DNA of 64,000 nucleotides from assembly GCA_002432865.1 (NCBI GenBank), contig DJGX01000045.1, positions 1 to 64,000 on the forward strand, given 5' to 3'. The position numbers were made by a program, and so were the translations under genes. This DNA comes from Cloacimonetes bacterium UBA5835 (GTDB lineage: Bacteria; Cloacimonadota; Cloacimonadia; Cloacimonadales; Cloacimonadaceae). The notes under the pieces were generated by a model. It ran no database searches. It saw only the letters and a program-made list of their open reading frames with translations, and was not told where the DNA came from. Below are positions 28,903 to 38,800 of the stretch, piece after piece (within the stretch, counting starts at the first letter, position 1; each line of letters opens with the position of its first letter).

Positions 28903-29471
28903 TCACGCAGATTTAAGCTGAGAAACAAGGATTTAAGGATTAGAGGATTAAAAGGATTTATTGATTAGCCACCGAAAACACCGAAAACACCGAAAGTGCA
29001 ACTAACTATGCAAAACGGCTGTAGCTCTTTACTGCAGCCGTTTTTTCTATTGCCAAAAATGGAATTATATAACAGGCATTGTTTTGTTATTATGCTAAAG
29101 GTAATGAATAAGAGAATATATTTCCCGCAGATTTGAGTTTGGAAACAAGGATTTTAGGATTTGTTCACGAAGATTTAAGTTTAGAAACAAGGATTTCAGG
29201 ATTTGTTCACGAAGATTTAAGTTTAGAAACAAGGATTTTAGGATTATAGGATTTAGAGGATTATATATTATATATGATGACTGTCTAAGTGATTATTTAA
29301 GCCCCAAAGGGCGACACAATCATAGCGACGGTGGCGTAAGTCCTTCGGAAAAAAGATAATAGGTAAGGGATGATCAGGATTTTAGGGATTTTTTGGATTT
29401 AAGTTTAGAAACAAGGATTTTAGGGATTTGTTCACGAAGATTTAAGTTTAGAAACAAGGATTTCAGGATTT
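28903..29471. repeat. Degenerate direct repeats of about 42 bp
   Basis: Copies sharing GATTT(A/G)AGTTTAGAAACAAGG followed by ATTTTAGGATT occur near 28903, 29122, 29164, 29206, 29390 and 29431. The middle three are spaced exactly 42 bp. Many copies begin TTCACGAAG or CACGCAG. They are interrupted by a diverged hairpin unit at 29299-29350. There are no unique equal-length spacers, so it is not a CRISPR array. Confidence 0.85.
29012..29046 (+). terminator. Rho-independent terminator downstream of the tricorn-like gene
   Basis: A 10-bp stem with one wobble (ACGGCTGTAG from 29015, pairing with CTGCAGCCGT) and a 7-base loop is followed by TTTTTT. It lies about 125 bases after the protease stop codon in the same direction. 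Confidence 0.8.
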
Positions 29472-29497
29472 AAGGATTAAGAGGATTCCGAATAAAA

Positions 29498-29680
29498 GCT
29501 CCGTTAGGAACGATACATACTAACGACGGGTTTTAACCCGGCGCAATGTAGAACAAATAAATTAGTCCCATCGGGACGACAGATATTAGCGACGGGTTTT
29601 AACCCGGCGCAAATAGTAACAGATAATATTATTCCCATCGGGACGACAGATTTGAGCGACGGGTTTTAACCCGTCGAAAA
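29498..29680. repeat. Three tandem hairpin units (REP-like)
   Basis: Units at 29498-29546, 29566-29612 and 29633-29680, spaced 67-68 bp, each carry AGCGACGGGTTTTAACCCG or a close variant. Two are preceded by TCCCATCGGGACGACAGAT. In the third the core is a perfect 9-bp stem (CGACGGGTT/AACCCGTCG) with a 2-base loop. The first two carry one mismatch in the arm. They look like dispersed palindromic elements rather than terminators, as no T tract follows. Confidence 0.85.
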
Positions 29681-29767
29681 TACAGAAAGGTTGACTTCTT
29701 CGTCAACAACAACAAACAAACTATCAGGCAATTATAAAAGAAAGCGGAAACTGCATAACTCGGTTGT

Positions 29768-29797
29768 CAGGGGAACGACACCCTGTCGTTCTTCCTG
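29768..29797. repeat. Isolated hairpin
   Basis: GAACGACA (29773-29780) pairs perfectly with TGTCGTTC (29784-29791) around a CCC loop, and CAGG/CCTG extends the stem beyond small bulges. No T tract follows on either strand, so a structural repeat is more likely than a terminator. Confidence 0.7.
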
Positions 29798-30152
29798 AAA
29801 AATATTCTCTCACAGATTGCATAGATAACACAGATAAAGGTCTCACGCAGATTTAATAGGTAGGGGATGAACAAGATTTGTGGGATTTTGGGGATTTTAG
29901 ATTGCAATTAAATAAGCTGGTTTTCTGAATGTTATATATGGAAATAGAGTTTTAAAATGCACCAGTTTTGGCAAAGGAAAATGAAACAAAGATAAAATTG
30001 ACAGAAATTGTGTATTGAGATAACTTCCATACAGCTTAAGAAGTTGAGGTTGGGATTAACCTCCAGGCCTCTCGACTTCCAGACCATAAATTCATACTTG
30101 CTTCAACATCTAATAATATAGTAACAGTTCTTTAACATTGCCGTTACGAAAT

Positions 30153-30311
30153 ATGAGAAGTGTTACTTCTATGTTAGAGAGTCGTGAGACAATAAACTAT
30201 ATAACAAGCAGTTATGGGCACGCAAGCAAAAGAAGCGATCTGCACAAAGATGAATATTATGAAAGCATTCTAAAACAAGCCGTAAGTGAAAATGAAAATG
30301 CGAAAAGTTAG
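30153..30311 (+). CDS. Possible small ORF in the repeat region
   Basis: An ATG-started frame of 52 residues, rich in Ser, Glu, Lys and Tyr (for example KRSDLHKDEYYESILKQ), looks protein-like in its second half. There is no recognisable ribosome-binding site or family. It sits between the repeat cluster and the rpsG terminator. It may be a gene remnant or chance. Confidence 0.2.
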   Translation: MRSVTSMLESRETINYITSSYGHASKRSDLHKDEYYESILKQAVSENENAKS

Positions 30312-30409
30312 TGAATTTGTAGCGCAAGAACAATCTCTACTTTGCCATAAATATTGGATAGTTCTGAAAAAATTAGCCTACCTACATCAGTTGAATTAGC
30401 AGTTAGTAA

Positions 30410-30458
30410 CCTATAAAAGAAAAATGCCTTTACTCTCAAACACAGGTAAAGGCATTTT
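30410..30458 (-). terminator. Terminator of the rpoBC-rpsL-rpsG operon
   Basis: A perfect 13-bp stem (AAAATGCCTTTAC 30421-30433 with GTAAAGGCATTTT 30446-30458) is followed on the reverse strand by TTTTTCTTTTA. It lies about 27 bases after the rpsG stop. It also shows that fusA and a second tuf do not follow rpsG here. Confidence 0.92.
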
Positions 30459-30484
30459 ACAATTCAGGAATTATGAAAGTTAAA

Positions 30485-30955
30485 TTACCACCTGAGGTGG
30501 GCAAATGCTTTATTGGCCTCAGCCATTTTATGGGTATCTTCCCTTTTTTTAATGGAAGCACCTTCTTTTTTATAAGCGGCAATAAGTTCGGCGGCAAGTT
30601 TTTCCGTCATTGTTTTTTCGCTTCTGGCTCGTGCATTGGAAATTATCCAACGAAAAGCTAAAGCTCTGCCGTTTTTTTCATTAACCTCAAGAGGAATTTG
30701 ATAACTGGAACCACCAACGCGTCTAGAAACGACTTTAACTAAGGGGCGCACATTTTCCAAAGCAGATTTAAAAACGACAAGGGGTTCTTCTTTAGTTTTT
30801 TCTGCGATAATATCGAAAGCACCATATACGATTTTTTCTGCGATGCTTTTCTTACCTTGGTTCATCAGACAATTCATAAATTTGGTAAGGGTGATATCGT
30901 TGTATTTTGGATCCGGAAGGACTTCCCGGACAACAGCTCTACGTTTTCTGGGCAT
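30485..30955 (-). CDS. rpsG: 30S ribosomal protein S7
   Basis: Primary 16S rRNA-binding protein that nucleates assembly of the small-subunit head. The 156 residues match the usual bacterial length. Signatures are MPRKRRA at the start, GGSSYQIP and the C-terminal helix HKMAEANKAFAHLRW. GGGAGG lies about 9 bases before the ATG, and rpsL ends 16 bases upstream. It is the last gene of the long reverse operon. In many bacteria S7 represses the str operon; no leader structure for that was identified here. Confidence 0.98.
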   Translation of the reverse strand: MPRKRRAVVREVLPDPKYNDITLTKFMNCLMNQGKKSIAEKIVYGAFDIIAEKTKEEPLVVFKSALENVRPLVKVVSRRVGGSSYQIPLEVNEKNGRALAFRWIISNARARSEKTMTEKLAAELIAAYKKEGASIKKREDTHKMAEANKAFAHLRW

Positions 30956-30971
30956 AAATTATATCCTCCCT

Positions 30972-31358
30972 TTATTTTCCCGATTTAGCTTTGGGACGTT
31001 TAGTTCCATATTTGGAACGAGATCTTTCGCGTTTTTCTACTCCTGCAGAATCAAGAGCTCCGCGAACAATATGATAACGAACACCAGGAAGGTCTTTTAC
31101 ACGACCTCCGCGCACTAAAACAATAGAGTGCTCTTGTAGGTTGTGACCTTCTCCAGGAATATATGCTGTAATTTCAAATCCGTTTACAAGACGGACACGG
31201 GCAACTTTTCTAAGAGCCGAATTAGGTTTTTTGGGCGTAGTTGTATATACTCTTGTGCATACTCCGCGCCTTTGCGGACATTCCATAAGCGCCCTGTTCT
31301 TTCTTTTCTTTTCGACATCGGCTCTACCTTTACGAACCAATTGATTAATGGTTGGCAC
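30972..31358 (-). CDS. rpsL: 30S ribosomal protein S12
   Basis: Decoding-centre protein of the small subunit, 128 residues. It starts [11 protein letters not shown] and keeps [11 protein letters not shown] and the KDLPGVRYH loop. Lys at both positions linked to streptomycin resistance in other bacteria is the sensitive form. The start codon is GTG (31356-31358), with AAGGAG 7 bases upstream. It follows rpoC by 38 bp and precedes rpsG, so the str genes are joined to the rpoBC operon. Confidence 0.98.
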   Translation of the reverse strand: MPTINQLVRKGRADVEKKRKNRALMECPQRRGVCTRVYTTTPKKPNSALRKVARVRLVNGFEITAYIPGEGHNLQEHSIVLVRGGRVKDLPGVRYHIVRGALDSAGVEKRERSRSKYGTKRPKAKSGK

Positions 31359-31396
31359 TGATTTTCTCCTTTTATCTTATTGAGTTATAGTGTATT

Positions 31397-34300
31397 TTAG
31401 AAATTAAGGTAATCTTCACTTTCTTCCTCTTCCGCATGATGAGCATATTCATCGATTATTTGGGCAACGGTTTTACCTTCATTCACTGCTTGTTTAATCA
31501 TATTATTATAGAGTTTTGCCCCTGTTCCTACAGGAATACGGTGACCAATAATGATGCTTTCTTTCAGACCTTCCAGATGATCAACTCTTCCTTCAATAGC
31601 AGCTTTTGTGAGTACTTTTGTGGTCTCCTGGAACGAAGCGGCTGAAAGCCAGCTATCGGTTAACAAAGAAGTTTTAGTTATTCCCAGAAGCAATTGTTCA
31701 AATTGAGCAGGTGTTTTACCGAAAGATATTGCTTCCCTATTTTCTTTCTCCACCAGAATCTTATCTACAATATCACCTTGTAGAAAACTGGTGCTACCAC
31801 TATCGGTAATTCTAACCTTTTTGAACATCTGACGAATGATTACGCTAACATGTTTATCGTCAATTTTCACGCCCTGTTTACGGTATATTTCTTGAATTTC
31901 ATTCAGAATAAGAATTTGAGCTTCGATAACACCTTTCACTAACATATCGTGAGGATCTAATGGACCATCTGATAAAGCGTCTCCACTTTCCACATAGTCA
32001 CCCTGGTGAACGATAATTCGTTTTCCAGAAGGTATGATATACTTTCTACCAGCAAGCGGCTGGTGAATAGAAACGCTATCACCAGTTGAAACGATACTTT
32101 CCTGTTCAGGTGGAACTGCGTATAGTTTACCGCAAAGAGGAGTTCCCGTTTTAACGGATTCACCTTCCTTAACTAAAATTTGCATCCCTTTGGGTACAGA
32201 ATATTGAACCGGTTTCTGACCGCGTTTAGCTACCTGAATTATCTTCTTGCGATTTTCTTCTAAGATAGTTACTTTACCATCGTTTTCACTCAATACTGCT
32301 TTATCAGAAAGCACTGCAATATACTGATTTTTATCTTCATCGGAATAAATAGATACTTTTCCATCAAATGGAGCAAAAAGTCCATTAGGAGGAGTAACGA
32401 AAATATCTCTTCCGGTTTTTTTCAAGCCACCAATTGTTACAATTCCATCAATATCGGAGATCTTGGCTTTATCTTTGGGAACCCTTGCTTCAAAAAGTTC
32501 CTGCACTCTTGGTAACCCACCTGTTATATCACGTTGTTTTATAGTCATTCTGGAGGTCTGGCCTAAAATATCGCCGGTATGCACAAAGCTTCCATCTTCC
32601 ACGCGAACAATCAATCCTGTTGGTAAAGGAATTAACCGTACAGTTCCATCTTCGCCAACAATTCTGAACTGCGGTTGTTTTCTACGGTCTTTGGATTCAA
32701 TAATAGTAAGCTCTCGAGCAAGAGTTATATCGTTATATTCTTCTTTATAAGTTATATCCTTAATAAAGTTTTCATAGTGCAACACACCCTTTGCTGTAGA
32801 AATAAGGGGATTATTGAACTGGTCCCAAGAAAGGAGCTTCGTATCTTTGGCAATTTTTTGACCATCCTGAACATGAACAGTTGCCGCATATTCTACTTTA
32901 AATTCTTCTAACACTTTACTATCGTCCTGTTCGTCCACAATCAAAATTCGACCTAAATGGCTAACGGAGATAAGCTGATTTTCGGGATTGGTAACTGTAT
33001 TCATCCTATCGAATTTTACAATACCATCATGGCTGGCAACAACTTCTGCCAATTCTGTAGCTGTAGAAGCAGCTCCTCCAATGTGGAAGGTTCTAAGTGT
33101 TAATTGTGTTCCAGGTTCACCAATACTTTGAGCGGCAATAATACCTACTGGATCACCTAATTTTGCAGGTTTCTGAGTGGCAAGATTGCGTCCGTAACAT
33201 TTTGCACATATTCCTCTTTCAGCTTCACAAGTAAGAACACTGCGAACATGTACAGAAATTATACCATGGTTTTGGATAGTTCTGGCCATCTTGTTGCTTA
33301 TCTCTTCACCTGCAGAAACTAAAACTCTTCCTGTGATGGGACTTACAACATCATCCACAGCAGTTCTTCCCTGAATTCTTTCGGCCAGGGTTTGTACAAT
33401 TTCGTTGCCTTCTTTGAGGGCTGTCATATTCACCCCTCTGGTAGTATCACAATCTTCAATTGTGATAATAGCATTTTGGGCAACATCTACTAACCTACGG
33501 GTTAAATATCCTGCGTCAGCTGTTTTTAACGCTGTGTCTGCCAATCCCTTACGCGCTCCGTGAGTGGATACGAAATATTCAAGGACAGTAAGCCCTTCTT
33601 TAAAGTTACTCTTGATCGGAGTTTCAATAATATCGGCTCCACCCGTGGCACCTATTTTTGTAGGTTTATCCATCAAACCACGCATTCCACCCAATTGTTT
33701 AATCTGGTCTTTACTGCCGCGCGCTCCAGATTTATACATCATATAAATAGAGTTCAAGCCATTTCTTGTTCTGGAGAGTTCTTCCATCATTTCATCTGTA
33801 ACCCGCACTGTAGTTTTTTTCCATTGGTCAACAACTCGTCCAAAACGTTCGTTTTCGGTAATTCCACCTTTTTGATGAAGGTCGTTTATTTTTTTTACTT
33901 CCCCTTCAGATTGAGCAACTATATCATTTTTCCGTTCAGGAACAATTATATCTTCAAAACTGAATGTTACTCCTGCTCTTGTAGCATAGCTAAAACCAAG
34001 TTCTTTAACTTTGTCCAAAATTTGTGCAGTTCTCCATTGTCCAACAGCATCAAAACATAACATAGCCAGATCGTTCAGTTTTCCTTTGTCGAAAACATAG
34101 TTCTGAAAACCTACTTCTGGGGGCATAATCTGATTGAAAATAACCCTGCCTACGGTTGTGATAATATATTCGGATTCCAGTTTTAAGCGAATCCAAGTAT
34201 GTAGGTCTAAATTCCGTTCAAAGACAGAATCACCTTTAGCTATGCTTAATTGTTCTTCTTCTTCGTAAGCCGCAATAACTTCATCAGGACCATAAAAATG

Positions 34301-35875
34301 ACGCAATTTTTCAATATCTTTGGGAGCAGGAGTTTCTTCCATTGTTAGATAATAGCATCCCAAAACGATATCTTGGTTTGCAGCCATAGCTAAACGTCCG
34401 TTTGCAGGTAATAACAGATTGCGAGTAGAGAGCATCAATACTCTGGCTTCAATTTGAGCTTCCAGAGAAAGAGGGATATAAACCCCCATTTGGTCACCAT
34501 CAAAATCAGCATTAAAAGGAACACAAACCATTGGATGTAATTGGATAGCTTTGTTATCTGTTAATACGGGCATAAATGCTTGAATACCTAAACGGTGAAG
34601 AGTTGGAGCACGGTTTAGCATAACAGGATAATCTTTTATTACTTCTTCCAGAATAGACCATATTTCTGGTTGTTTTTTCTCTATTAGTTTTTTGGCATTT
34701 TTTACTTTATCTACTTCCCCCATTTTTTGTAGTTTTTCAATAAGATAGGGCTTAAAGAGCTCAACTGCCATTTCTTTGGGAAGCCCACATTGATAAAGTT
34801 TTAGTTCGGGACCAACCGTAATAACGCTACGGCCAGAATAATCTACTCGCTTACCCAAAAGATTTTGGCGAAAACGCCCTTGTTTACCCTTAAGCTGATC
34901 TGTTAATGATTTTAAGGGACGATTTCCTCTGCCCCGTACTGGACGTGCTTTTCTACCATTATCAATTAAAGCATCAACTGCTTCTTGTAACATTCGTTTT
35001 TCATTGCGTAAAATAACTTCTGGAGCACGGATTTCTAAAAGCTGTTTCAAACGGTTATTTCTGGTAATAACTCTTCTATATAAGTCATTAAAATCAGCAG
35101 TTGCAAAGCGGCCACCCTCCAAAGGAACTAATGGTCTTAAAGTTGGCGGAAGCACAGGTAAAACTTCCAAAATCATATCTTCGGGACGATTACCACTTTT
35201 GATAAAGGCATCTACTATTTTAAGCTTATTAATCAGCTTTTGTTTACGCAAGGCTGATTCTTCAAATTTAAGACGAGTCCTAAGGTCAAGCGCTTCATTT
35301 TTTAAATTAATCCGCTTGAGCAATTCTTGGATTGCTTCTCCACCCATAAGGGCCAGGAAGTTATCTCCCAATTTGTCTTTAATCTCGTAATATTCATCAA
35401 CTTCCAGCAGTTCCATTTTCTCATAAGGACTATCGCCCGGATCAATAACAATGAAGGACTCGTAATAAAGAATCCTTTCGAGGTCTTTAACTGTCATATC
35501 AAGTAAAGTTCCTATTTTGCTAGGAGCACTTTTCACAAACCAGATATGAGCAATAGGCACTGCTAATTCAATATGTCCCATACGAGTTCTTCGTACGCGA
35601 GAAGTTGTTACTAAAACATTACAACGATCACAAACAGTGCCCTGAAAGCGTTTCTTTTTATATTTTCCGCAAGCGCATTCATAATCCCGTTCCGGTCCAA
35701 ATATTCTCTCACAAAACAAACCATCTTTTTCTGGTTTAAGAGTTCGATAATTTAGAGTATCGGGTTTTGTTACTTCTCCGTGGGACCATTCATGTCTAAT
35801 AGTATCAGGAGAAGCAATCTTTATGCGAACTGCATCATATTCGTTTGGCTTAATTTCATATTTATCTTTTAACAT
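31397..35875 (-). CDS. rpoC: DNA-directed RNA polymerase subunit beta'
   Basis: Catalytic subunit of RNA polymerase, 1492 residues, longer than E. coli's 1407. Visible are the N-terminal zinc ribbon (Cys67, 69, 82, 85), the catalytic NADFDGDQM (about 455), the second zinc-site cysteines (CEAERGICAKC) and the trigger-loop region ending in DITGGLPRVQELFEAR. About 180 residues between FHIGGAA (about 929) and DITGG (about 1111) correspond to an SI3-like insertion. A further ~100 residues (about 1161-1273) sit between DIFVTP and RKYIIP, where E. coli has only a few residues. That segment repeats the motif of the sequence after it. CGGAGGG precedes the ATG; rpoB ends 14 bases upstream. Confidence 0.98.
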   Translation of the reverse strand: MLKDKYEIKPNEYDAVRIKIASPDTIRHEWSHGEVTKPDTLNYRTLKPEKDGLFCERIFGPERDYECACGKYKKKRFQGTVCDRCNVLVTTSRVRRTRMGHIELAVPIAHIWFVKSAPSKIGTLLDMTVKDLERILYYESFIVIDPGDSPYEKMELLEVDEYYEIKDKLGDNFLALMGGEAIQELLKRINLKNEALDLRTRLKFEESALRKQKLINKLKIVDAFIKSGNRPEDMILEVLPVLPPTLRPLVPLEGGRFATADFNDLYRRVITRNNRLKQLLEIRAPEVILRNEKRMLQEAVDALIDNGRKARPVRGRGNRPLKSLTDQLKGKQGRFRQNLLGKRVDYSGRSVITVGPELKLYQCGLPKEMAVELFKPYLIEKLQKMGEVDKVKNAKKLIEKKQPEIWSILEEVIKDYPVMLNRAPTLHRLGIQAFMPVLTDNKAIQLHPMVCVPFNADFDGDQMGVYIPLSLEAQIEARVLMLSTRNLLLPANGRLAMAANQDIVLGCYYLTMEETPAPKDIEKLRHFYGPDEVIAAYEEEEQLSIAKGDSVFERNLDLHTWIRLKLESEYIITTVGRVIFNQIMPPEVGFQNYVFDKGKLNDLAMLCFDAVGQWRTAQILDKVKELGFSYATRAGVTFSFEDIIVPERKNDIVAQSEGEVKKINDLHQKGGITENERFGRVVDQWKKTTVRVTDEMMEELSRTRNGLNSIYMMYKSGARGSKDQIKQLGGMRGLMDKPTKIGATGGADIIETPIKSNFKEGLTVLEYFVSTHGARKGLADTALKTADAGYLTRRLVDVAQNAIITIEDCDTTRGVNMTALKEGNEIVQTLAERIQGRTAVDDVVSPITGRVLVSAGEEISNKMARTIQNHGIISVHVRSVLTCEAERGICAKCYGRNLATQKPAKLGDPVGIIAAQSIGEPGTQLTLRTFHIGGAASTATELAEVVASHDGIVKFDRMNTVTNPENQLISVSHLGRILIVDEQDDSKVLEEFKVEYAATVHVQDGQKIAKDTKLLSWDQFNNPLISTAKGVLHYENFIKDITYKEEYNDITLARELTIIESKDRRKQPQFRIVGEDGTVRLIPLPTGLIVRVEDGSFVHTGDILGQTSRMTIKQRDITGGLPRVQELFEARVPKDKAKISDIDGIVTIGGLKKTGRDIFVTPPNGLFAPFDGKVSIYSDEDKNQYIAVLSDKAVLSENDGKVTILEENRKKIIQVAKRGQKPVQYSVPKGMQILVKEGESVKTGTPLCGKLYAVPPEQESIVSTGDSVSIHQPLAGRKYIIPSGKRIIVHQGDYVESGDALSDGPLDPHDMLVKGVIEAQILILNEIQEIYRKQGVKIDDKHVSVIIRQMFKKVRITDSGSTSFLQGDIVDKILVEKENREAISFGKTPAQFEQLLLGITKTSLLTDSWLSAASFQETTKVLTKAAIEGRVDHLEGLKESIIIGHRIPVGTGAKLYNNMIKQAVNEGKTVAQIIDEYAHHAEEEESEDYLNF

Positions 35876-35889
35876 CCTATTTCCCTCCG

Positions 35890-38800
35890 TTACCTTCTCT
35901 CTTCTTCTTTGATAAATTCAATATCAAAGCCCAGTGACTTCAGTTCACTGATGAGAACATTAAAGGATTCAGGCACTCCGGGAGGAGGTGGATTTTCGCC
36001 TTTAGTAATAGCTTTGAATGCATTGTTACGACCATCCACATCATCACTTTTGATTGTTAGCATTTCTTCCAGAACATGAGAAGCTCCATAGGCTTCCAAA
36101 GCCCAAACTTCCATTTCTCCTAATCGCTGACCACCATGCTGAGCTTTTCCACCTAAGGGTTGTTGAGTTATAAGTGAATAAGGTCCCGTGGAACGTGCAT
36201 GCATTTTATCGGCTACTAGGTGATTCAGTTTCATCATATAGATAACTCCCACCGTTACCCTTTCTTTAAAAGGCTCACCAGATTTACCATCATAAAGAAC
36301 TGTCTTGCCATCTTCTGGTAGACCTGCTTTTCGCAATTCGGAACGAATATCTTCATTGGATGCGCCATCAAAAATAGGGGTTTCAACTTCGAAGCCAAGG
36401 GTCTTTGCTGCCCATCCTAAATGAGTTTCCATAATCTGACCGATATTCATACGAGATGGAACACCTAAAGGATTTAGTACTATATCTACAGGCGTGCCGT
36501 CTTCCATAAAAGGCATATCTTCGACAGGGGCAACAATAGATATTACACCTTTATTACCATGGCGTCCAGCCATCTTATCTCCTACTTCAATTTTGCGTTT
36601 TTTGGCTACATATACCTTAACCATTTTACGGACGCCATATTGAAGTTCATCACCATGTTTGATTCGTTCCCGTGATTTTTTATAAATGTTGTCGCTTTGT
36701 TCGAGTGATTGTTTGATTTTCAGGACTATCTGGTAATAGATATAATTATTCACTTCACTATCTTCAACTAATTCAACATCCAAATCGAGTTTTTTGAAGT
36801 TAATGCGTTTGATATCTTCTTTAGTAATTTTCTTACCAGGAGCAATAAAGGGTGCATTGGTTTTCTCATCCCAGATATTTTTAGCAATCTGTCCCACAAG
36901 CACCGATGAAAGTTTTTCTTCCTTAAATTCCTCAATTTTCCTACGCCGCAAAGCTAATTCTTCTTTCAGCTTTTCAATTCTATCTTCATTCTCTTCTTCC
37001 AAATCGCTGCCTTCTTCCAAACGGGAAAACACCTTAACATCGATAACCACTCCTTCCATTCCCGGTTTGGCTTTTAAAGAGCTATTGGTAAAATCACCTG
37101 CTCGGTCTCCAAACAAAGCACGCATCAAATTTTCTTCCGGAGAAGGATCAATTTCTACACTTTTAGGAGTAACCTTACCTACAATTACATCTCCAGCCCT
37201 AATCACACTACCTACTCTGATAATGCCAGTTTTATCAAGATTTTTCAATGCCTGAGCAGGAACATTAGGAATATCGTAGGCCAATTCCTCACGCCCGTTT
37301 TTCACATTCCTTACCAAGACTTCCAATTCTTCAATATAAATGGAAGTGAGAGAATCATCTCTTGCTACTTTTTCACTTAAAATAATAGCATCTTCATAAT
37401 TATAACCATACCAAGGCATAAAGGCAACCATCATATTGGTCCCTAAAGCCAAACGGTTATCTTCTACACAAGCTCCATCAGATATAGGCTGCCCCTTTTT
37501 AACATTATCACCTATGCGAACTATAGGACGCTGGTTGATACAAGTATCTTGATTAGTACGGACAAACTTTTTCAGATAAATCCGGTTTCCGATGGATAAA
37601 TAGAACGCTTCATCTTTCTCACTAATTGGTTTTAGATCAATAAAAGCAGAAGTTACTTGAGTAACAATTCCATCATAGGGAGCTACAGCAATTGCTGAGG
37701 TATCCATAGAGACGATTTTTTCCATACCAGTCCCAACAAGAGGTGCTTGAGGATTTATCAGAGGAACTGCCTGTCGTTGCATATTTGAACCCATCAATGC
37801 ACGGTTTGCATCATCATGCTCTAAAAATGGAATCAAAGCTGCCGATACTGAAACCATCTGTTGAGGTGCTATGTCCATATACTGAACATTTTTAGGGTTA
37901 ACTTGAACAAAATCACCTCGATCTCTGGCAAAAATAACATCATCGGTAATTCTACGGTTATCATCCAAATGAATATCGCTTTGGGCTATAATATATTTCT
38001 CTTCTTGGGCAGCATCAAGATATTCAAATTCATCAGTTACACATCCATCCACAACCTTCCGGTAAGGAGTTTCTATGAAGCCAAAATAGTTTATCCTGGA
38101 ATATAAAGCAGGAGAAACTATCAATCCAATATTTGGTCCTTCCGGTGTTTCAATTGGACACACACGTCCATAGTGAGATGAATGAACATCTCGAACTTCA
38201 AAACCAGCTCGCTCACGAGTTAAACCTCCAGGACCTAGAGCAGAAAGAGCACGCTTATGTCTTAAAGCTGCAAGTGGATTAGTCTGCTCCATAAATTGAG
38301 ATAATTGACCTGTTAAAAAGAATGATTGAACTACTGAAATAAGAGCGTTACTATTTACAAGATCGTGCACAGTAACTTCATCAATATTGGAAATGGCCAT
38401 CCGTTCTTGAATTATTCTGGATATCATAGCCATTCCTGAAGTATATTGTTCCTGCAGCAATTCACCAACAGTTCGTACTCTTCTATTTGATAAATGATCG
38501 ATATCATCCACTTCATCTTCATCGTGATAGATGTTTATTAAAGTTTTAAAGATATATACAAAATCCTCAACCGTAAGAGTCATCACTTTGGGATCTACAT
38601 TTATACCTAAGCGGGTATTCATTTTGTAACGACCGACCTCTCCCAAGTTGTAACGCTTTTCATTGAAAAACATTCTATCTACAAGCTGTTTAGCAATTTC
38701 TATAGGCGCATCTTCACCAGGGCGTATTAAGGCATAGATTTTTTTCAGAGCTTCTTCTTGGTTGGTGGTTGGGTCTTTTGCCAGAGTATTTTCCAAAACC

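Larger units (their letters stand above)
28888..30420. other. Repeat-rich non-coding region
   Basis: About 1.5 kb between the convergent tricorn-like and rpsG genes. It holds a terminator (29012-29046), six or more copies of a roughly 40-bp GATTTAAGTTTAGAAACAAGG unit, three hairpin units built on CGACGGGTTTTAACCCG, one related diverged unit (about 29299-29350) and another hairpin (29768-29797). One 52-codon frame (30153-30311) is noted separately. No RNA gene was recognised. Confidence 0.8.

Noticed and set aside
28903..29471. Short direct repeats as a CRISPR array
   Set aside because: Copies are adjacent or irregularly spaced, spacers are not unique equal-length sequences, and no cas gene is near.
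29690..29707. GTTGAC-TTCTTC-GTCAAC hairpin as a terminator
   Set aside because: Only a 6-bp stem, with no following T run.
30843..31361. Forward frames antisense to rpsL and rpsG
   Set aside because: They are shadows of two highly conserved ribosomal protein genes.
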